Assembly: GCA_016648135.1 (NCBI GenBank)
Contig: JADDOH010000329.1
Span: forward strand, 496,001-560,000
DNA from: Agrypnia vestita
Taxonomy: Eukaryota > Arthropoda > Insecta > Trichoptera > Phryganeidae
DNA length: 64,000 bases
Direction of reading: 5' to 3'
The position numbers and the translations under genes are program-made. The notes under the pieces are model-generated. The model worked only from the letters and a program-made list of their open reading frames with translations, was not told the origin of the DNA and did no database searches. Shown in pieces: positions 42,741 to 53,526 of the stretch (positions within the stretch are counted from its first letter, which is position 1; every line of letters starts with the position of its first letter).

Positions 42741-43393
42741 TGAATGCCACAAAATCATCTTAGAGTGGTGATAAATTTAGACGTGTAATTCGTAGCGCAG
42801 GCTCTAAGACGAAGGACGTTCAACAGCTGTTCGATTATTTACCAAAACTCTTAGCACTTATGAAGTCATTTACATGAGCCACTTAAATAAATATTTATTT
42901 TTTAGTTGATTTAAAGACTTACAAACAGATTTTTATGGATGCGAGTAGAACAAAATATGTGAAAAAGATTACATGAATCGACTAGACCGTAACGAGGACT
43001 CGTGAGAATGGTGATTATTAAATATATCCTGATCCTAGCCGGCGGAAGTGGCCGAATCTAAATGGATAGCGTACAATGTATTACAAAAATCTTTATCTAT
43101 GATTATTTTATGCGCTCCCAAATACGTAGGATCTTGACATGAATATAAAAATAATACAATTTGGTCTACAAAATATTATAAAATGAAATAAAATCAATAG
43201 ATAACATCATACCTTTTATTACATTTTTCAAAAAGAAACATAGTGAATAAATTTAAACGAAATTTACATAAGATTGTAGACACAAGGGTTAAATTCAGAT
43301 CTTACCTTTCATACCCCACCTGATTCATGTCATAAGTATGATACAATACCATTTTAACAGACCAGTTGTACTCGTATACACTGGAATACACTG
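42741..43393. other. No gene seen
   Basis: Returns to AT-rich composition. The phrase GCCGGCGGAAGTGGCCGAAT near 43039 is isolated and has no tRNA partner boxes. Confidence 0.5.
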
Positions 43394-43615
43394 TAGTGAT
43401 GGTATTTTAACCGGTAACACACTAACAGTTTTTTGAGATTTGTATCTGATTGCATCAATTATTGGAAAATAATTTTTCACAATTCGATGGGCAACCATCG
43501 GCACTATATAACAGTTATATCTTAGTCACCAATCATCCATACCATCCAATCAGGATACAAATCTCAAATAACTGTATCGAAAATAACCAGTTAAAATAAC
43601 GTTTAAACATCACTA
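43394..43615. mobile_element. MITE family C, copy 1
   Basis: The ends TAGTGATGGTATTTTAACCG and, inverted, TAGTGATGTTTAAACGTTAT are followed on each side by a shared inner block TGAGATTTGTATC. Arms are about 60 bp, total about 222 bp. A second, disrupted copy lies at 55045-55945. Non-coding; target duplication not certain. Confidence 0.7.
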
Positions 43616-44124
43616 GCATACAGATATAATAATCGTGTTGTGGCTGGCTATCTATTGGTACCGTAGATCAATACCATCCTTAAAAAGGCATTTTCCTATA
43701 TTCCACGTAATAGTCTAAAAAATATATTGCCAAGAATATATTCCTTAAGCTACTGTAACCAAGCACACTCAGATAAAATCAGAAAGATAGAGTAAAAGAT
43801 GCTTAAGCTTCACGATATTACTTCTAGGAAGGAGATCACACTTAATCACGATAATGGCTTTGTAAAAATAAGTAATTGTGTTTAGTAATAAAGTTAATAG
43901 TAATAAAGACTGTGGTTTAGTTAAACGAACCGACGTTAAATAATGGATCCACATGTAGCATAGGTTACCAATAAATTATACATATTTAAGATACCCTACA
44001 AAATTCTGTGTTATCTCGTGAAATAATATTTTAGTTAAATAGGAAGACAGCGGCGGTCTACACAATTGGAAATAATACTTGTCGGGAATGATTTATCGAC
44101 GAAGGGAAGTTCAAAACTTTTCCA
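43616..44124. other. No gene seen
   Basis: AT-rich unique sequence; a 61-codon minus ORF at 43769 has no motif. Confidence 0.5.
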
Positions 44125-44295
44125 TCATGGAAAGAATGGTGATAGAAAAAACCTTTTTATTTTTTTACGGCGTTGCCTTTTATTTCTATACTGTCTAACT
44201 GCCCGGGTAAAATAGGGTGCGTCTTTGTCTTCAAAATGCTCGTTCGTAGCCGACCGCAACTCTTCACAGTTGAAAACACTCCGCACAAGTTTTCT
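44125..44295 (-). pseudogene. Possible mariner-type transposase C-terminal fragment
   Basis: The minus-strand 61-codon frame contains LRSATNEHFEDKDAPYFTRA followed by VRQYRNKRQR. This resembles the last helical segment of mariner transposases (…FFE.K...FF..GI.KL..RW.KC). The terminal WxKCI...GDY part is missing or replaced by a Lys/Arg-rich stretch. No catalytic residue lies within it. I cannot exclude a chance ORF. Confidence 0.35.
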
Positions 44296-45239
44296 CAAAT
44301 TTGAAAACATGCAGTAAAGAGGGAACTTTACTAAAAATGAAAGGGTGCTGCCACAGAGATAAAATTATTTAAAAAACAAACTTGCGTATGTTCACTAATT
44401 TCATATTGCTTGTATTTTTGGCTGCAGCTGATATGTTTTTAGTTTTCTTTAAGGGTATAATTTGGCCAGGATTGTGCAGCACCTAAATTATAGTTGTCAC
44501 AGAAATGCCAAAAATACCAGAACTTCAGAGAAAGAAAACCTAACTTCAAAAGAGGCACATCTTTATTGCAACCAAATTATTGAATTCGCATTTCAAATAT
44601 ATTCGAAATATGAAGAAAGCAAATCAATAATGCAACAATAAATTGGATAATAAACCCTTAAAAATAATGCAAAAGCAAATAATGGTCACCTCTTCACGAC
44701 CCATGTCCAGAGTTAAAGTGTGGGAGCAGCTACTTCTTTGTATGCCTTGTCAGGGCTTCCCGACGTTGGCGATCGCTTGTGCGAAAATCTCTTTGTTCTG
44801 CGCTGACCAGAACAAATCCTCCACATGTCTCATTCTGGCTCACTCTGTGCCCTCTACCAACTCCGTCTTTCTTCTATCTTACGATATTTTTTTCCACGTA
44901 GAACTTAACCACAATAGGCAGATGCTATCGATAAAAGTCAGCGTCATGCTCTAACACTACTCACCTTATGTTATTATAAACCATACCATGTAGTTATTCA
45001 TTTGCCATGACTGAAAGTGTGCATTATTATGTAGATATATAGGTATATATACTAATTTATAAACTAGCATCGATACATAAAAAATGTAAAATGTTTTGTA
45101 ATTAATTTATTTTAGGGAAAATTAACAGCAAATATATATATTAACAATTATAAAATAATGAATATTTAATTATGCCAATTACAAATTTTCCACTGATGAC
45201 AGTAATTTATTAAAACAAGTGTGACGTAGTAAATTTTTT
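44296..45239. other. No gene called; ORF-containing patch at 44690-44945
   Basis: A 103-codon plus ORF (44643-44954) and, in the opposite strand, a broken frame with LFWSAQNKEIFAQAIANVGK (about 44770-44830) occupy a GC-balanced patch. The minus frame is somewhat reminiscent of a LINE C-terminus, but I could not anchor it to a known motif. The rest is AT-rich. Confidence 0.35.
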
Positions 45240-45254
45240 TTTAAATTATTTTAA

Positions 45255-45480
45255 CAGCGAGTGGAGAGGGTGGAGGGGAATGTGGGACGGGAGTAGAAGG
45301 GAAGATAAATTGTACAAATTAGTTTGGGTGTGGTTGTGTAAATATGTCAATGTGGTGATAGTTTGTGTTAAATGAATTTGTGGATCTGTACCGTACATAA
45401 AGGAGTTTTGTTTTGAGTTGGTCTTACAAAGGGTGAGATGAAAAGTAGGTGATGTCTATTATTGCGAGTTGGGATGTGAG
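45255..45480 (+). other. Strongly G-biased strand with a G-quadruplex motif
   Basis: The plus strand has many more G than C over about 225 bp. At 45268-45291 GGG TGGA GGGG AATGT GGG AC GGG satisfies the usual G-quadruplex pattern. There is no ORF. It may be a strand-skewed transcript end or a degenerate minisatellite. Confidence 0.65.
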
Positions 45481-46224
45481 ATATACGAGTACATACTCAT
45501 ATATTATATTACAAAAGTTTATTTAAATGTTTATTTTAACTTTTCTCACATGTGAGTAAACGAAATAAATTGAAATCCCTACTTCGTTATTTTGCATATA
45601 GGAAATTAATATTGTGACGGGCGTTTTAACGGCTGTCAGTTGTCACTCTCCAACAGTTGTTGAAACACGTATCACAATAAATATTTTCAATTAGCGGACT
45701 TTAACAAAGTTAACATTGAACAAGGTGTGTCATATCAAGTTGATTTATTTTAAATCTGAAACAATGAATACGTTTTATTCGAGGCTTCTCATGTAAAATA
45801 AGTCACGAAATTATGTTTAAAATGGAACAAGAGAAATAGCGCATTTTATAGAAGATTCGTGGATGAAACTGTAACGTTACAACGAGTATTTAGTATTTTT
45901 ATAGACGCTTGTGGGGAAGAAATGTATAGGAAAAAACATATGCTAAGTTGGTATGATACTATGCCGTGTACCGCATTTTTTAACAGCACGTGTATTTAAT
46001 ATTAATTTTGTATGTACAACATTTAAAACGAGTTATTGCCTAAAGTTCATTATTTCCTTCACTATTTTGTTATCACATTTTATAACTGTAACAAGTTTAT
46101 TAAAATGTATATTTTTTGATGTATTTAATAATCATCGTGAATAATCTATATACAAAGTTAACACCAAACAAAAACAACGATATAGTAAAATTTTACTTTA
46201 AAATTTTTAAATTTTGCCATAGAC
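45481..46224. other. No gene seen
   Basis: CTCACATGTGAG at 45544-45555 is a perfect 12-bp palindrome; otherwise AT-rich with no recognised content. Confidence 0.5.
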
Positions 46225-46245
46225 CCTGAAACATGTTGATATTTT
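46225..46245 (+). ncRNA. Hammerhead relic with stem II deleted
   Basis: CCTGAAACATGTTGATA joins the start (CCTGA) and end (GAAACATGTT) of the pattern seen complete at 31562, and continues like the sequence after the copy at 49787 (GATATT, then A-rich AAAGTG). It is best read as a deletion derivative of the same repeat. Confidence 0.3.
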
Positions 46246-46802
46246 CAATATAAAAAAGTGGTGAAGTGGTGAAAACTAAGTTTATTTTATTAATTATATT
46301 AAAAATGTCATCATAAAATTATTTTGCTGTTTTTGAAGAAGTTAATTAAATAAACTTAATGTGTGTCTATATTTAGTGGATGTCCACTATTTCAGTCATA
46401 TTATGTCAAAAAATATATATAATGGGCGAGGTTTTAATTTTTTTTTTAAATTAGAGGGTTCATGCACATTGTATGTATTACGTTCGTGCAGCGGGTAATT
46501 CATCATCACAACCAAACTCATCCCAACCAAATGTGGCCCCTTTATGAACGGATCTGTCATGGCTAAGAAGCCGAACACCTGTGGTCGTTTTACAGAGACT
46601 TTTTAATTTGGTGTCACTGTAAATGATATATCATGAAAGTTTGTAAGCTTTTACCAAGTCGAAAGTTGAAAATTTCAAATTTTTTATTATTATTTTATCT
46701 TGCGTCAGAAAAATTGTAATCAAATACATTATTTTTATTATTATTGGGCACCGAGAGACCTTATGTGTTTTATTAAACAGTTAATTATTATATAAAATGT
46801 TA
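46246..46802. other. No gene seen
   Basis: AT-rich; the 60-codon minus ORF at 46396-46578 has no motif. Confidence 0.5.
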
Positions 46803-47040
46803 CGCATGTTAAATAGATTAAGCTTTGATTTTTGAAGAAAGGAACGAAAGAGAATCTAGCGAACTAGCACTAGAAATAGCGAAGGAATCCGTATAGTATT
46901 TCCAGGAGACGTCGTTAGACGTTAGACGCATGTTAAATAGATTAAGCTTTGATTTTTGAAGAAAGGAACGAAAGAGAATCTAGCGAACTAGCACTAGAAA
47001 TTGCGAAAGAATCCGTATAGTATTTGCAGGAGACGTCGAA
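46803..47040. repeat. Tandem duplication, 124-bp unit, two copies
   Basis: 46803-46926 and 46927-about 47040 are nearly identical (start CGCATGTTAAATAGATTAAG; four or so differences, e.g. TTTCCAGG/TTTGCAGG). The junction contains GACGTCGTTAGACGTTAGACG, a short GACGT(T/C) repeat that may have primed the slippage. Recent duplication; no ORF maintained. Confidence 0.95.
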
Positions 47041-48094
47041 GGACTAGATTCACTTTAAACTTCTAAAATCCTTGTATAATGGACCTGTACTATATTGAGA
47101 TCTAGAACTTGTTTTTCAAATCCTGCCTTACGCTCAGCTTTAAAAATAATAAAGTGCATCAAAACTAAACGAATATAAAAGAAACGAAAACAAAGATATA
47201 ACAGTATTTAAAAGGACAACAAATGTTGTTACAAAAATGTGAGTAAGTAAAATGTGAAAGCAGTAACTCGTGAATGCATTCGTAATAAATTGCACTTAAG
47301 CTTAAACCCTATTAAGCGTCGCTCCATCCTTGAGGAAGCTTGTAAATGGAAATCCTACATAAAGTAGAAAGATAAACCTTTTGTAACGAGATATTTAAAA
47401 GATGTTTTCTCTAGTATAAAGTGGGTTCCGTCGAAAATCTCAAAGAACACGAAACAATGTATAGTTTCATCTTCCATAAAGACCTTAGCATATATTTTCG
47501 CAACAAAAGAGTTAAAGATAGAAAAGCATAATAATTATCCGTGAGCATTTTTCATAAATGATTCAATGTCATTAATCACGAAACAAAAAATTGTAAAATT
47601 TCAAGTAGTTTTAAACACAGATAATAGTAGAAAAGATTAACAAAAAATCGAGAGAAAATTCAAATTATTTAATTTTCATGTAAAATGTAAAAAAAACATT
47701 GTGTTCTACTTACTATAAAGGATTAAATATTACATTATCATTCATAGTAGATAGCACTTTTATTCATAATCCACATCTTTGATGTAGACCATTAGGCAAA
47801 TGTTCATTTTTTTTATTATACATTATTTATAACCAGCTCATTCAACCAGCCATTAAAAAATTTATATAAAAGAAAACATGGAAGAAACAAAAAAAATATT
47901 ACTAAAATTTTAATAAACCATTTCCTGGCCGTATTCCCAATAAAATACCCAACTCGAGAAGTTAAATCTTACATCTACTTAGTAAAACATTGCTTTAGAA
48001 AACATAAATGAGGTGGAAAGAAAAGCTTTAATTTCGGATGGGCTGCATTTGACTAAGTAAAAAATGTATAGTCATCTTCAATACAACACCTGAA
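47041..48094. other. No gene seen
   Basis: AT-rich unique sequence with a less AT-rich patch at 47280-47420. Confidence 0.5.
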
Positions 48095-48510
48095 AATAAG
48101 TATGTCCAACCAACAATGACCTACGACTGCGAAACCTAGACGCTCCCTAGACAGACTATACATAAATTACTAGTAGCCCAGCCGGCTCCAAGCGATGGAG
48201 CGGTCAATGCTCGGTACATCCCTCAGAGATCATAAATGAAATTAGTGGATCTGTGGAAAGAAACAAGTGACAGAAATTTCCCTAAGGGTGACAAAACTAA
48301 AAAGATAATGGACAGGACACGTTGTGTGGCTAAAGTTAAACGGATGGAACAAAAAAGAGACAATGGACGGAAAAAAGAAATAGGAGAAGACCTCGGGGTA
48401 GATGGAAGGAGAACATTCTGATTGGCGGCCCTGGAAACGAGACTCAGTTGACAATGACAAATGGAGACGATTTGGCAGAGGCTTACGTTCAATCTTAAAC
48501 AGAAAATGAC
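48095..48510 (+). pseudogene. LINE RT C-terminal fragment, different family
   Basis: In broken plus-strand frames: TMTYDCET (for T(M/L)TYG.ETW), AMERSMLGTSLRDH (48192-48235), TKLKR.WTGHVV (for KW.WAGH), and a final W-rich stretch near 48430-48500 that aligns to the D...W..L...Y tail. These are the landmarks of a very common lepidopteran LINE type in which the RT is followed by QRAMER.MLG.SL.DR. It carries many stops and frameshifts, so it is dead. It differs from the 12.3-kb and 28.4-kb families. Confidence 0.75.
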
Positions 48511-48514
48511 TGAT

Positions 48515-48930
48515 AAAAGAATTATTCAGGCGTATTCTAGTGTATATATATATATATATGTTAAAGCACTCACAAGAATATCATATATACATACCTACAT
48601 TTAAAAGAATATCGCTTAATTTTCCACTTTAAAATATATAGAGGTACCATTGCCAACTGCGAAATCAATGTATACTATATCATGGGAGGGACCGTAGATG
48701 TCTCTAGCACAGTCCCTTCAAATATTTGAAAGAATACTTATTTAGAACGTGTACAAAACTTTCAAAAATTGGATGTGTGGATGTTCTTATGGTGGAATTA
48801 AAGAACGTTGCATTGTGTAAATTGATCACTTAAGACAGTTCATACAGGTCGTAATCCCTGGGACACCCTAAAAAGACTTCACACGTTCCTCATATAAATA
48901 GGTTCGTCTCTGCAAGACTTCTATAATTTG
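48515..48930 (+). repeat. Repeat family A, copy 7
   Basis: GGCGTATTCTAGTG, a TATATATATATA tract, TATCGCTTAATTTTCCACTT, TTGCCAACTGCGAAATCAAT, GTAGATGTCTCTAGCACAGT, TTGATCACTTAAGACAGTTC and CGTCTCTGCAAGACTTCTAT in family order. Adjoins the LINE fragment at 48095-48510. Confidence 0.8.
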
Positions 48931-49000
48931 TTTTAATTCAAAAATATAATTTTCTTTGAAATAAGCATCAAGAACAAGCGTCAAGGGACAATATACATAA

Positions 49001-49161
49001 GAGCCGGTTGTTTCAAGTTGGATTAAAGTAAAAGTTCGTTTTTCGTAAAAAAAAAAAAAAGCACAGATTTTTGCGTTCTCCACCAATCAAAAGATCCGTT
49101 TCTGTAAAAATCTATGCTTTAAATAAACTTTCAATTTAATCCAACTTGAAACAACCGGGCC
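49001..49161. mobile_element. Short hairpin MITE with CCGGTTGTTTC ends
   Basis: Arms of about 70 bp: left GAGCCGGTTGTTTCAAGTTG at 49001, right ending CAACTTGAAACAACCGGGC at 49160, with GGATTAAA and AGCA(C/T)AGATTTTT inside each arm. The element is almost entirely a hairpin. No clear target duplication; TAA precedes it. Non-coding. Confidence 0.8.
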
Positions 49162-49489
49162 ATTGATGATAAATATTATATTTTTTCGCGTTAAGTAATT
49201 CACATTATTGTCCAATTACGTATTTTTTTCAAAAAAAAATTTTAAAGTCTTGTTATCTTATACTTTCATTATTGCTATCTTATAAGTATGTATATAAATA
49301 AAATAATAGGAATTCTAACAAATTATTCATATATCTTGCATATGAATTTCAAGAGAGCTTGGCTACTTTAAAAAGAAACATGAAGTCTATTCTTATACGG
49401 TAATAATAAGCTTTACTGATAGTCTTGTTGAGTCTTTTATTTTTTACATTATATTTGGTTATTTTATTTAATAAATTTTCTGTCTTCTT

Positions 49490-49585
49490 CTTATTCCTTG
49501 CACTGTCCCAACTTATTGCCTAGGTAGGCTGTCGGGGTCGGCTCTTCAAAGGCTACCACGAATGCGTGAACTTTTAATTCTGTAT
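49490..49585 (-). mobile_element. LINE 3' tail of another family
   Basis: On the minus strand, GAGCCGACCCCGACAGCC, TACCTAGGCAATAAGTTGGG and ACAGTGCAAGGAATAAG run into AAGAAGACAG. The PTPTAYLG..LG phrase and (GAAGA) end are typical of a LINE C-terminus and 3' tail. Very short. Confidence 0.4.
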
Positions 49586-49786
49586 TCTAGTGTTACTCCT
49601 GCCGATTTTTCTCTTCTGCTGTTTCAAGTTGCCAAGAGTGGTTGTTCATAGTTCATTCTGGTATATAATTATATAAATTCTATGTGTATATTTTTTACTC
49701 ACATATATTTTTTTAAAATTTACTTAGATGTATTAAAATATATCTTTTTTAAATTTCAAATTTAAATTTAAAGTATACAAGTTATC

Positions 49787-49822
49787 CTAAAGAAGAGAAT
49801 GTAGTTTTCGAAACATGTAGAT
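49787..49822 (+). ncRNA. Hammerhead-like core with one core substitution
   Basis: CTAAAGA (49787-49793; the invariant G5 is A), A, stem II GAGAA/TTTTC with loop TGTAG (49795-49809), GAA (49810-49812), palindromic ACATGT (49813-49818), A as H17 (49819). Stem I pairs TATC (49783-49786) with GATA (49820-49823). Its architecture is the same as at 31562-31593, including the stem III sequence, so the two are related copies. The G5 change should abolish catalysis. Confidence 0.45.
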
Positions 49823-50090
49823 ATTAAATCTAATAAAAGTGTATACATAGTCATTTAACTTTAATTAATCAATTATTTTACCACAAAGTGAAAAACTACC
49901 TTCAGAAGAACTGTTCATGGAAAAATTAATTTTATTAAATTATAATTTGTGATTGTTATTTTTATTTACTTTTTTGTGTACTTTTTTTGTTAACAGCGTT
50001 TAAACTGTAAAAATGTCTCTTTGTACTTTACTAATTTTTTTAAAGGTGCGATGCTCCGTATACGAATAAATAATTATTCTTTATTAATTG

Positions 50091-50745
50091 ACTCGGATAT
50101 ATTCGGCTAACCTAAACGGAATTGAACAAAGTTGTTGACACCTGTCGCCTTTCCCAAAGCGGTGAATAAATAACTTACCGCGGTATTATTACCGGCTATA
50201 AAGTTCAGAACATTCAACACCGACTCTCCCTTTCAGAACAAATGAATAACATACGTGAATATGAGTCCAGCGGACTCAATAACTGCAACAAAGTTTTGAA
50301 ACAACAGCCACTAGTCAATAATTCCAATTTCAAAATACACCGACTAACGAATTTCCCGATATAGCGGACTGCCTCTTATCCGTGTTCCATTCAACTGTCC
50401 ACCGCGCCGCGCCATTCGCAGAAACGGATGTCGTAATAGTCGATAATAATTGTGCATTTAGCTGGGATTTCTTTAATCTGTAACAGTTTTTAAAATTAAG
50501 TCCCTCAACATTGCACTGATCTAAACATGTATCGCTGGCTGTACCCAGGTGTATCACTTTACGTTTAACCTACGGATGACCGCATTGTTTTTCTTAGAAT
50601 AACACGCCAAAAACGATGTATTTTTACTATATATTTTGGCCGCGAGTCGAGGCCGTGAGAACAGCGCCATCTAACGCCTCGGTAGCATTATTGGCTGACG
50701 TTGTTACCAAGAGAATAATGCATTTTTAAACTTTTTATACTTCAT
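50091..50745. other. No gene; GC-richer patches
   Basis: 50150-50560 and 50575-50715 are GC-balanced, the latter with AACAGCGCCATCTAACGCCT. No ORF with a motif: the 75-codon minus ORF at 50330-50557 is unplaced. Confidence 0.45.
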
Positions 50746-51050
50746 TATTATTTTATACCTCATCATTATTTTCGCCATATAATAGCGTCAGTGCTGGACA
50801 TTGCTGATTGCTGGATATAGAATTATGATTTTTTGCTTTTTATATCCGATTATATGAGTATGCTCATGCATGTGGGTTTACATTTACTTAATTATTGTAC
50901 ATTGTAATTATTGTACACTGTGTTATCTAGTTATGTATAAGATCTTATTTACTGTAAAAGGTTAAATAAATTTTATATCTCATCATTATTTTCCTGCGCA
51001 TCTGGCAGCGTTAGTGATGGACATTATCACATAGAGAATTATAAATATTG
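50746..51050. repeat. Diverged direct repeat, 220-bp spacing
   Basis: TTTTATACCTCATCATTATT (50751) and TTTTATATCTCATCATTATT (50971) are followed in each case by CAGCG(T)...GTCAGTGCTGGACATT / GTTAGTGATGGACATT and AGAATTAT. Two old copies of one segment. Confidence 0.75.
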
Positions 51051-51061
51051 ATTAATGAGCA

Positions 51062-51235
51062 GTTTATTGGTGTATTGGTCATGAGGCTCGCCTTGTGGTC
51101 TGGTGGTCGGTAGTTCGAGCCTAGTCAGTCCTATTTTCATAGCACAAGTGTTTAGTTTATTTAGAAAATAATAAGAAATTTTATGCGACACGTATTCCGT
51201 GTTCTTATCTCTCTTCAAAAATTTAGCGTGGGTAT
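51062..51235 (+). mobile_element. tRNA-derived SINE, family 2 copy 3 (decayed)
   Basis: The head is damaged (GTGTATTGGTCATGAGGCTC), but the box B region TAGTTCGAGCC, the body CTATTTTCATAGCACAAGTG, the GACACGTATTCCGTGTTC hairpin and TCTCT end are clear. Oldest of the three copies. Confidence 0.8.
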
Positions 51236-52599
51236 ACATAGCAAAAAACTTAATGTAACACAAAACATAACATGAAACTTAATGTAAATACTTATAGAAA
51301 AAATATATAATAATAAGTAAATTATGCCAGGGCCCTAAAACAGAAACAAGAGAAAAAATAAAATACGGGGAATACAAATAAATATAAATGATGCGCAACA
51401 AATAAATAAAAATAGTTAGCACCTTCCCTTCGCAGCCGAATACGCCAAACAAGTGCGTGAGGTCCGTGCAAGAGGTTCGGAATCGGTTGAAAAACGAGAA
51501 ATTTTGGATTATAAACCTCGGTACTTTTGAAAGTAAACTTGTAATCGACAGAAATAGCTACTGGTCACAAGAGTCGCATGCTATTATTCTTCGCACTTAT
51601 AAAGTATACACAAAACAAAGCAAACATTTTGAAGGTCTTCTAATTCTCTTATAAACGCAGTATCATGTGATCTCAGGTTTGAAATCCAAGGTTACTTTTA
51701 ATAGGATCCAAAACGAACAGAATCAGTTTCCGAATGATTTTCATTTCTATACTTTATAGCGACAATTAGGATCCACTTTCATGAATATTTTTTCTTGTAT
51801 TGCAGTACGCTTTATTTTTCCATATTACATATTTATTTTTAATTTTAGGAATTCAAAACAAAAATGTAACAGCGACCTTAAAATTAAACTTAATACATTT
51901 GATTTTTTATGGCGTGCTACCTCTCTAAAAGAGGCGAATCTTGTGTATAAAAGATATACAGAAGATTCGAGTTCGTGTGTATTTTGTGCACAACAATAAT
52001 TATAATATTGTTTAAACAAACAGGTGGCAGCGAAAAGTAGACGGAGCACGTCATATTAATTAAAGACATTTTGAAGGTGATCTAAGATTTTGTATCTTTT
52101 TGTAATGTTTTTCTGCTAAACGAATAACATTGGAGATCACTATTTTATTTGCAAGAGCTCGAAATATTATGACTGTGAACTATTCAGTCAGGATATTCTC
52201 CATCTTCGACTGTCTTTTTTATTATTAATCTCAATTATAATAATTTCTTTGTCTGTCCGTCCGTCCATCCGTCTGTCTGTCTGTCTGTAACTTCGTGTAA
52301 CATCCGTAACTTCATTATCTATGTCTTGGAATGTATAAGTAGAATAAAAATATACGTAATTTATTATTCAAGAGGATTATGTGCTCTTTGAAATTCAAAT
52401 AATTTTCTAGTACTAATCCAATGATTTTATACTTCATTTTTCGTTGTTTATTGGTTTTGCAGTTACTCATTGAAAGTTAGCGTTCGTTACAAAAATTACA
52501 GGAATGTAGAAGAGTTTATATTCGTCATCCGTCCTACTTTCGTTGCAGAAAAGGTTATATAATTAGTTTTATAGATCGACCTAAAGTTAGCAGATTACA
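51236..52599. other. No gene; GTCT/GTCC microsatellite
   Basis: 52250-52290 is a GTCC/GTCT repeat like the AGAC tail of element D in reverse. The ORFs at 51457, 51781 (plus) and 51825 (minus) lie in mixed-composition sequence and show no domain. Confidence 0.45.
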
Positions 52600-52990
52600 A
52601 TGGTGGCACTATTGTTAAATTGTTTGAATTCCTAATGTCGCTTGTTTGAAGACCTGTTCTGAGGTATTTCCGATAATTTTGATTAGTGTATCGTCCGTGA
52701 ACCGGATTATATATCCTGAAAAATTATTTACTTTTAGATATTATTTTGTATAAAAGGAAAGTAATAAGGGTCTCAAGACAGTACCTTGTGGAACTCCACA
52801 GTTAACTAGTAATTTGTTACTTTTCGTTATCTTTAACCTGCATTTAATCTGTTTATTAAATATTTCTGTAATAAGTCATACATTACACCTCAAACACCAT
52901 CGTTTCCTAATTTTGATAGCATATTTTCATAGCTTGCTGTATCAAAGGATTTTTGGAGAACAAATTTATATGTATTTTAGATTGTTCTAT
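52600..52990 (-). pseudogene. LINE RT fragment with boxes A, B and C
   Basis: In broken minus-strand frames: KSFDTASYENMLSKLGNDGV (box A region, about 52890-52965), CGVPQGTVLRPLL (box B, about 52760-52800), and FTDDT (52687-52701, catalytic motif; usual form FADD) followed by EQVFKQA. This is the GVPQGSVLGPLLF type of RT typical of jockey/CR1-like LINEs. Several frameshifts and stops make it dead. It is the only fragment here that carries boxes A to C of this clade. Confidence 0.85.
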
Positions 52991-53526
52991 AATCTTGTAC
53001 GCATATATATACAATATATATTTTTTTGAAAATCAACATATTATTGTGCCACCGTCAATTTCCCGAAATACAAAAACAATACCAGGCTAAATTTTGTATT
53101 AATGAAAGGAAATTTTTGTATCAGGATGTAAAGAAATATATTGTACATGTATATCAGTGACGTGCAGCGCAGCGTTTATAAAGACAGAGCCAGCTGCATG
53201 CAATTTACACAATCTTTCCCTTCCACCGTAATATTGTGAGGATGCCCGCTGCACGGAACAATGCGAGCGCTAGTAGTAGGCGGCAGGCACGGTTGGGAGG
53301 AGTGTTAATCTAAAATCTAAAGCAAAATAATTAAAATCCATCTTTCAGTAGGAATATGGGCCAAGCTTCGATGTGAAGCTAAATAAAAATATTTTTAAAG
53401 CGGGTTGTTAAATTCGCGTTGGATTGCAATATACAAGAAAAATTATACGAATTCCTTCATTGTTTTAAATTAATATTTCAAAAAGTTTCAAATTATCAAA
53501 TCACCATATTTTCAAAGATACTACAT
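52991..53526. other. No gene; GC-rich patch at 53150-53300
   Basis: The patch contains GTGACGTGCAGCGCAGCG and GGCGGCAGGCACGGTTGGG, unlike its surroundings, and is probably part of a further repeat family that I cannot name. No ORF. Confidence 0.4.

Larger units (their letters stand above)
49350..50090 (+). mobile_element. LINE 3' region (same family as 55.1 kb), interrupted
   Basis: 49350-49480 matches 55400-55520 (GAGCTTGGCTACTTTAAAAA, GTCTTGTTGAGTCTTTTATT) and 49940-50085 matches 55640-55770 (TGTGATTGTTATTTT, ACAGCGTTTAAACTGTA, GTGCGATGCTC). The intervening sequence is different and includes another LINE tail and a hammerhead-like motif. This is a dead 3' end with nested insertions. Confidence 0.65.

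Noticed and set aside
43030..43070. tRNA-like phrase GCCGGCGGAAGTGGCCG
   Set aside because: No box B or acceptor pairing within tRNA distance.
44643..44954. 103-codon plus ORF and opposite minus frame as a LINE C-terminus
   Set aside because: Single phrases such as WKKISQDRRK look LINE-like, but the order of motifs could not be matched to any RT C-terminus, so it is not called.
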